Source of the DNA: Saprospiraceae bacterium
GTDB taxonomy: Bacteria; Bacteroidota; Bacteroidia; Chitinophagales; Saprospiraceae
Length of the DNA stretch: 37,780 nucleotides
Assembly (NCBI GenBank): GCA_013140975.1
Contig: JABFRV010000054.1
Coordinates: 1-37,780, forward strand
Direction: 5' to 3'
Shown here: piece by piece, positions 32,853 to 37,780 of the stretch
Numbering within the stretch: the stretch's first letter is position 1
How the letters are laid out: every line of letters starts with the position of its first letter
Made by a program: the position numbers and the translations under genes
Notes under the pieces: model-generated
What the model was told of the DNA's origin: nothing
What the model saw: the letters and a program-made list of their open reading frames with translations, nothing else
Databases searched by the model: none

Positions 32853-34391
32853 TTAATCAGTTAAAGAAATTTTGAGTGTTTGATTCTGGTCGCCCTGAAT
32901 AATTTTTACCAAATAAACTCCTGGCATTGTAAGGTCAGATAATAGAATCTTGGACTCATAATTATTATCGATCTCATTCATTAATTTACCTTCAAAATTA
33001 TAAATTTGAATTTTTAACTTGATATTTTCAAAGTCAATGTTTCTTACCAACATTTTATTACTTTGATCAAAATAAACAAACTTATTTTTTTGTTCTTCTT
33101 GATTGATCGTGCCCGTTGATAAATTCAAATACCACAATTCAAATCCTTCTTTCGTTGTTTCCTTTCCAAAAAAGAGCTTGCCTTTAAAATAAAATAAAGT
33201 TGGTATAAAATTTATTGGTGGACTTGGATATAAATCTGTAATTTTTAAATTCGTTTTAGTAATATAGTCATATTCCCATAATTCAACAGTTGATAAATTC
33301 TTTAGGTAATGTAATTTTGTTCCATTATTTATTGCTCTATAGGATTGCAAAAATGTACTACTAACATTGTCGCTAATCCTGATCGTTCCACTTGCCGTTC
33401 CATTTGTTTCCCATAGTTCTTTTCGCGAAGTTCCATCTTTTGTAAAGAAAAACTTATTGTCTCCACCTACAGTAAACTCAAAGCTTCCCATATCTGATAA
33501 GTATTCTAACTTTGAAGTCGTGGTATCATAAACCCGAAGTTCTCTAAAAAGGTAAAAAATATATTTAGATCCAATCCTTGAAATAGAATTAATAGAACCA
33601 ATATTTCCTAAATCTTTGAAAGTAGTTGAATTTGAAATCATATAATTATTATTTTTTCCACTGGTTGTTTTGGCATAAATAAATAATTTATTGTCTACTC
33701 CAAAAGCATCATCAACATAATTAATAGCAATAGAAGAAGATAAGTAATCTTTAATCGTCATAGTCCCTGCTTGAGTGCCATCACATATTATCGCTTGCTT
33801 TTGAGTAATATTGGTACTACCATCTGAAATTATTAATGCATCACCAAATCTGGAAAAATCTATAGTAGATGGAAATTCCTGGCTTTCATAAATTAATTTT
33901 GTTCCTCCTTTTGTTCCATTAGTAAACCATATTTCATCCGGCTTATTGCTAGTTGCTTTGGATCTAACAAGTAGCGCAGAATTATTTTTCATTGGAAATA
34001 ATCCCAAGTTATCTCCTCCTTCATTATTTAACAATACGGTAATACTCTTATTGGTTTCATTATAGACATATAGTGCTTTTTGACTTCCTCTTGCAAGAAA
34101 AAACAAATTATCCCCTGAGGTTGTTATGAATTTGGGATCAAATAGGCTATCGTTAAATCCTAATTCATTCGCATTTCCTTTAACTCCTGTTGAACTATAT
34201 ATTTTTGTTGAAAAAAATGGTCTTCCTTGAAAATATAATAAATTAGAAGTTGAGGCTGATTCGATTCCATAAGAATATATTCCATCCTCGCTATCCCCAG
34301 TTAAATCTTGTAACAATTCAATATTTTGAGCATTTGAATTAAGTGCTAAAATAATAAGTGCTAAAAAGCTAATCTTTTTAATTATATTCAT
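32853..34391 (-). CDS. Type IX secreted ELxxTDGT-repeat protein (paralogue 2)
   Basis: The 512-residue protein has a signal peptide (IIKKISFLALIILALNSNAQ), repeats such as IWFTNGTKGGTKLIYES and ELWETNGTASGTIRIS, and a C-terminal sorting domain (KIQIYNFEGKLMNEID ... PGVYLVKIIQG). It aligns end to end with the neighbouring 515-residue paralogue, so the pair arose by tandem duplication. It begins 6 bp after the DUF1801 gene, which could place it in the fdhA transcript, though functional linkage is unlikely. Confidence 0.87.
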   Translation of the reverse strand: MNIIKKISFLALIILALNSNAQNIELLQDLTGDSEDGIYSYGIESASTSNLLYFQGRPFFSTKIYSSTGVKGNANELGFNDSLFDPKFITTSGDNLFFLARGSQKALYVYNETNKSITVLLNNEGGDNLGLFPMKNNSALLVRSKATSNKPDEIWFTNGTKGGTKLIYESQEFPSTIDFSRFGDALIISDGSTNITQKQAIICDGTQAGTMTIKDYLSSSIAINYVDDAFGVDNKLFIYAKTTSGKNNNYMISNSTTFKDLGNIGSINSISRIGSKYIFYLFRELRVYDTTTSKLEYLSDMGSFEFTVGGDNKFFFTKDGTSRKELWETNGTASGTIRISDNVSSTFLQSYRAINNGTKLHYLKNLSTVELWEYDYITKTNLKITDLYPSPPINFIPTLFYFKGKLFFGKETTKEGFELWYLNLSTGTINQEEQKNKFVYFDQSNKMLVRNIDFENIKLKIQIYNFEGKLMNEIDNNYESKILLSDLTMPGVYLVKIIQGDQNQTLKISLTD

Positions 34392-34397
34392 ATTAAT

Positions 34398-34856
34398 TTA
34401 TTTTTTATTAAATACTTTTTCATATTGAGCAATCCAGTCTTCAGGATTCATCTTCGTACAAAGTTCTCCAATTAATTTGTAAGGAATATCATCCATCTTC
34501 TTCAAACGAAGACAGCTCTTTCCCATATCCAATTTGGATTTACAATATTTAGGATATTCGTTCTGAAACCATTTTAATAATTCCGGAGATGCATATATTC
34601 CCATGTGATAGAATCCAATAAAGTTTTTTTGCGAGGAAATGCCAAGAAACGGTAATGGTAATTTGGGATCACAATGATATCCTGGCGGATAAAGATTATG
34701 AGGAACAACATAACCTATTCCCCCATAAGACATTTCTTCGTTAAATCCTTTGGGAAGATTTTTTTTAATGACTTTTCGCAATTGCTCCATAGCTTCATAC
34801 CGCTCTTTAGGTATTTCTTTCATGTAAGCTTCGACAGTTAATGCTTTAGATTGCAT
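34398..34856 (-). CDS. DUF1801 (YdhG-like) protein
   Basis: The 152-residue protein is a DUF1801 family member. This is a frataxin-like fold seen in YdhG and YjhX. The family pattern is visible as VEAYMKEIPKERYEAMEQLR, NEEMSYGGIGYVVP and IGFYHMGIYA, followed by CRLKKMDDIPYKLI-like sequence near the end. No reaction is established; a role in iron handling or stress has been suggested for relatives. It lies 14 bp after the formate dehydrogenase gene and is probably co-transcribed. Confidence 0.88.
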   Translation of the reverse strand: MQSKALTVEAYMKEIPKERYEAMEQLRKVIKKNLPKGFNEEMSYGGIGYVVPHNLYPPGYHCDPKLPLPFLGISSQKNFIGFYHMGIYASPELLKWFQNEYPKYCKSKLDMGKSCLRLKKMDDIPYKLIGELCTKMNPEDWIAQYEKVFNKK

Positions 34857-34870
34857 AAATTATTTTTGGA

Positions 34871-37642
34871 TTACGACTTATTGCTAACTGCTAATTCAAC
34901 TTTCTTCATTCTTACACAGACTACCTTATACTCCGGGCATTTCGCAATTTCATCACTGATATCAGAAGTAACAATATTCAACATTAATTCAGGAAAATGG
35001 AATGTAGTACTTAGTATTCCTGGTTTTACTTCATCAGTAATGTGTGCTTTAACTTTGACTGCTCCTCTTGCCGATTCTATCTCGACCATATCGCCGTCCT
35101 GAATTTTATTTTCTCTTGCATCTTGTGGATTAACCATTAGAATATCTTCTGTTATAATTTCATTATTTCCTGTTCGTCGTGTCATCGTTCCGGCATTATA
35201 ATGTTCAAGTACACGATTGGTAGTTAAAATATAAGGAAACTCTTCAGAGTATTCAAGAATCTCCGGTGTTTCTACATATTCCTTAAATACAAATTTTCCC
35301 TTGCCTCTTTTAAATTCTTCAGTGTGTAGAATTTTTGTGTCCGTTCCATTGGCTAATACCGGCCATTGTTTTCCATTGTCGCCTAATTCATCCCATTTAA
35401 CTCCTGCAAAGAATGGAACGATTTGTGAAATTTCTTTTAACAAACCATCAGCTGAATAATCATCTTGCTTATATCCCATTCGATTCATAAGATCAATTAC
35501 GATCTGTCCGTCCGCTTTTGACTCCCCAATAGGTTCGACTACTTTTTGAACTTTCTGAATTCTTCTTTCTCCGTTGGTAAATGTTCCTTCTTTCTCAAGG
35601 AAAGAAGCACCCGGTAAAACAACATGAGCGTACTTGGCGGTCTCCGTCATAAATAATTCCTGAACAATCAATAGATCTAATGATTCTAATGCTTTGATTA
35701 CTTTATTTGTATTTGGATCTGACTGAGCCATGTCTTCTCCCATGACATACAAGGCCTTGAATTTTCCTTCAATGGCGGCATTGTACATTTCTGGAATTTT
35801 TAATCCAATTTCAGACGGAATATCTGCTCCATAAAAATCAGAATATTTCTTTTTAATTTCAGGAAGAGTTAAGTCTAAATATCCTGCACCTTGATATGGC
35901 TGTACTCCCATGTCTGCCATTCCTTGTACATTGTTTTGTCCACGTAAAGGATTTACACCTACTCCTGGTCTACCAATATTTCCTGTGATCATTGCAAGAT
36001 CGGCAATCATCATCACTGTATATGTTCCCTGATAATGCTCAGTAACACCTAAGCCATGGAATGACATTGCATTGCCTGCAGTTGCATAAGCAATTGCTGC
36101 ATCTCGTGCCTCTTCTCTTTTAACTCCTGATACTTCTTCTAATTCTCTTATGTTGAGTTTTAAAATGTTTTGTTTAAATTCTTCAAAACCTTCTGTTCGA
36201 GATTCAATAAAATCTTTTGCTATCAAATTTTCTTTGATGATGTGATACAACATCATATTCAATACTGCTACATTCGTTCCGGGTCTCAATTGAAGATGAT
36301 GCGTTGCATATCTTGCAATTTCTGTGCGACGTGGATCGATTACAATTGTAGTCTTTCCCTTCATTGCAAACTGTCTCAACTTCGCACCGGTTACTGGATG
36401 CCCATCTGTTGGATTCGCTCCGATTATCATTATAGCATTCGTATGCTTAAGATCTTCAATTGAATTGGTTGCTGCGCCTGTTCCGAATGTACGTTGCATT
36501 CCCAAAGCTGTAGGAGAATGACAAACTCTTGCACAACCATCAATATTATTCGTACCAATTACTGCACGAATAAATTTTTGCATTACATAATTTTCTTCGT
36601 TAGTACATCTGGCGGAAGAAATTCCACCGATGGAATTTGGTCCATACTTTGCTTTTATTTCATTGAGCTTTTCTGCAATGTAATCATATGCTTCATCCCA
36701 GCTTACTCTTTCCAATTCACCATTCTTTCGGATCATTGGAAATTGTAGTCTTTCCGGGTGTTTATAAAACTTAAACGCAAATCTTCCTTTCAAACAAGTA
36801 TGCCCACTATTTACTTCTGCATCCATTGGTGCCTGTATACTTAGTATCTCACCGTTTTTTACACTCACTTCAAGATTACACCCAACGCCACAATAAGTGC
36901 ACACACTTCTGATTTTATCTTGTCCTACTAAAGCTTTGGATTGAAATACATCTGATATAGCAGAAGTCGGACAAGCTTGTGCACAGGCTCCACAACTTAC
37001 ACATTCCGATTCGAAAAAAGATTGATTTGCTCCCTTAATTATTTTTGCATCAAATCCTCTTCCCATTACACTTAATACCATCTGACCTTGTACTTCGTCA
37101 CACGCTCTAACGCATCGATAGCACATAATACATTTACTTAGATCAGACGTCATGTAAGGATGAGATAAATCTTTCTGCCTGTCGAGATGATTTTTTCCTT
37201 CAGGATATCTTACTTTTCGGATTCCAACTCTTGCTGCTGCATCCTGTAATTCACAGTTGTTGTTTACTTCACAAGTAAGACAATCTAATGGATGATCCGT
37301 GAGTACAAGTTCGATAATATTTTTTCGTAGTTTTTGAATAGATGACGATTCGGTTTGAATAATCATTCCTTCTTCAACTGGAGTGTGGCATGCCGCTACT
37401 GTTCTTGATCCTCCGTTTCCAGGTCTACTTACTTCAACACTGCATACTCTACACGATCCAAATGCTTCAAGATTGGAAGCATCACAAAGTGTTGGTATCG
37501 TCTCTTTTTCAAAAAACCTGCGAACAAACTGGAGAATGGTCTCACCTTTCTTTATTTCATAATACTCTCCATTTATTGACGCCATATTTTTCTGCAGAAC
37601 CTGCTTTGCAGAAGGATCATAAAACAAGACACTGGATTTCAT
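34871..37642 (-). CDS. fdhA: Formate dehydrogenase alpha subunit (Mo/W-bis-MGD, Fe-S)
   Basis: The ATG at 37642 gives 923 residues; the in-frame start at 37765 adds a non-conserved 41 residues. Order of parts: a NuoG-like [2Fe-2S] domain (about residues 15-110, Cys in LCDASN, GSCRVCSV and AACHTP), the His-Cys3 cluster (HPLDCLTCEVNNNCEL), two [4Fe-4S] ferredoxin sites (CIMCYRCVRACDE, CVSCGACAQACPT), the FDH [4Fe-4S] (CTYCGVGCNLEV), then the molybdopterin domain with the catalytic Cys at about 374 in CARVCHSPT. Cys there means no selenocysteine. It oxidises formate to CO2, or runs in reverse, with electrons going to partners such as NuoE/F-like subunits that are not in the window. Confidence 0.93.
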   Translation of the reverse strand: MKSSVLFYDPSAKQVLQKNMASINGEYYEIKKGETILQFVRRFFEKETIPTLCDASNLEAFGSCRVCSVEVSRPGNGGSRTVAACHTPVEEGMIIQTESSSIQKLRKNIIELVLTDHPLDCLTCEVNNNCELQDAAARVGIRKVRYPEGKNHLDRQKDLSHPYMTSDLSKCIMCYRCVRACDEVQGQMVLSVMGRGFDAKIIKGANQSFFESECVSCGACAQACPTSAISDVFQSKALVGQDKIRSVCTYCGVGCNLEVSVKNGEILSIQAPMDAEVNSGHTCLKGRFAFKFYKHPERLQFPMIRKNGELERVSWDEAYDYIAEKLNEIKAKYGPNSIGGISSARCTNEENYVMQKFIRAVIGTNNIDGCARVCHSPTALGMQRTFGTGAATNSIEDLKHTNAIMIIGANPTDGHPVTGAKLRQFAMKGKTTIVIDPRRTEIARYATHHLQLRPGTNVAVLNMMLYHIIKENLIAKDFIESRTEGFEEFKQNILKLNIRELEEVSGVKREEARDAAIAYATAGNAMSFHGLGVTEHYQGTYTVMMIADLAMITGNIGRPGVGVNPLRGQNNVQGMADMGVQPYQGAGYLDLTLPEIKKKYSDFYGADIPSEIGLKIPEMYNAAIEGKFKALYVMGEDMAQSDPNTNKVIKALESLDLLIVQELFMTETAKYAHVVLPGASFLEKEGTFTNGERRIQKVQKVVEPIGESKADGQIVIDLMNRMGYKQDDYSADGLLKEISQIVPFFAGVKWDELGDNGKQWPVLANGTDTKILHTEEFKRGKGKFVFKEYVETPEILEYSEEFPYILTTNRVLEHYNAGTMTRRTGNNEIITEDILMVNPQDARENKIQDGDMVEIESARGAVKVKAHITDEVKPGILSTTFHFPELMLNIVTSDISDEIAKCPEYKVVCVRMKKVELAVSNKS

Positions 37643-37780
37643 ACTAAAATGTTCATTTATTGCAAATGGTAAATATCTAATAAAATTAAGAATTTTACGG
37701 AAGAAAATTAAGGCATATCTTGTTTCCGTATTCTGAACTTTAGACTGGATAGAAATACAAACCAATCCTAAGCGCTTAAC
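37643..37780. other. Upstream edge of the formate dehydrogenase gene
   Basis: The 138 bases up to the window edge are AT-rich with no clear gene. ATTTGC on the minus strand near 37660 could be part of a degenerate -7 element for fdhA. Confidence 0.35.

Overview
The window looks like chromosomal DNA of a Bacteroidota bacterium, probably from the Saprospiria/Chitinophagia side of the phylum. The pointers are low GC, several secreted proteins with type IX (Por) C-terminal sorting domains, a lamin-tail/Ig-like secreted protein, a 645-residue GyrB, bacillithiol synthesis (BshA), a cluster of three PpiC-type periplasmic chaperones, and repeated promoter elements matching the Bacteroidota -7 consensus TAnnTTTG. 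No rRNA, tRNA, CRISPR array, phage or insertion sequence was found. The placement is inferred from gene content, not from a database search.

Layout. 1-1260: 5' part of a large secreted lamin-tail protein on the minus strand, cut by the window edge and divergent from asd. 1324-3913: asd, then a coiled-coil protein of unknown function. 3971-6083 (minus): marR-tsaE-alanine dehydrogenase-like gene, with a candidate MarR operator facing gyrB. 6258-8195: gyrB. 8214-11328: a polyhydroxyalkanoate (PHA) locus with phaJ (minus) divergent from phaE and phaC (plus). PhaE and PhaC together are a class III PHA synthase, but an intrinsic terminator and a new -7 element separate the two genes. 11574-13047 (minus): peroxiredoxin-clpS-aat, which contains the bacterial N-degron genes. 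13121-15556: a DMT transporter, a DCC-family thiol protein and glutaryl-CoA dehydrogenase. 15687-19553: bshA divergent from a MerR/CarH-like regulator lacking the cobalamin ligand residues, followed by lnt. 19730-19830: a strong unannotated structured RNA candidate. 19953-24166 (minus): three PpiC/SurA-type periplasmic folding factors in one operon. 24325-26375: HU, a tiny basic lipoprotein, bifunctional phosphoglucose/phosphomannose isomerase and YraN. 26824-34391: an accessory-looking region with a matrixin-like metalloprotease, a BNR-repeat type IX secreted protein, a Cys-rich exported protein, a decayed in-frame-deleted copy of the protease, and two tandem paralogous type IX secreted proteins. 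34398-37642 (minus): a DUF1801 protein and a large Fe-S/molybdopterin formate dehydrogenase alpha subunit.

How the genes may fit together. PhaJ converts enoyl-CoA to (R)-3-hydroxyacyl-CoA and PhaE/PhaC polymerise it. Glutaryl-CoA dehydrogenase about 5.7 kb away from phaJ makes crotonyl-CoA, the natural PhaJ substrate for polyhydroxybutyrate, so a route from lysine/tryptophan degradation to PHB is plausible but inferred. The envelope genes (PpiC cluster, lnt, lipoprotein, type IX substrates) suit an organism that invests in outer-membrane and secreted proteins.

The least explained items are the three-hairpin RNA at 19730-19830, the Met/Asn-rich enlarged PhaE, the alanine-dehydrogenase-like protein with Gln in place of the catalytic His, the cobalamin-less MerR regulator, and the decayed metalloprotease copy at 30929-31126. 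I saw no clear new multi-gene defence or mobile system.
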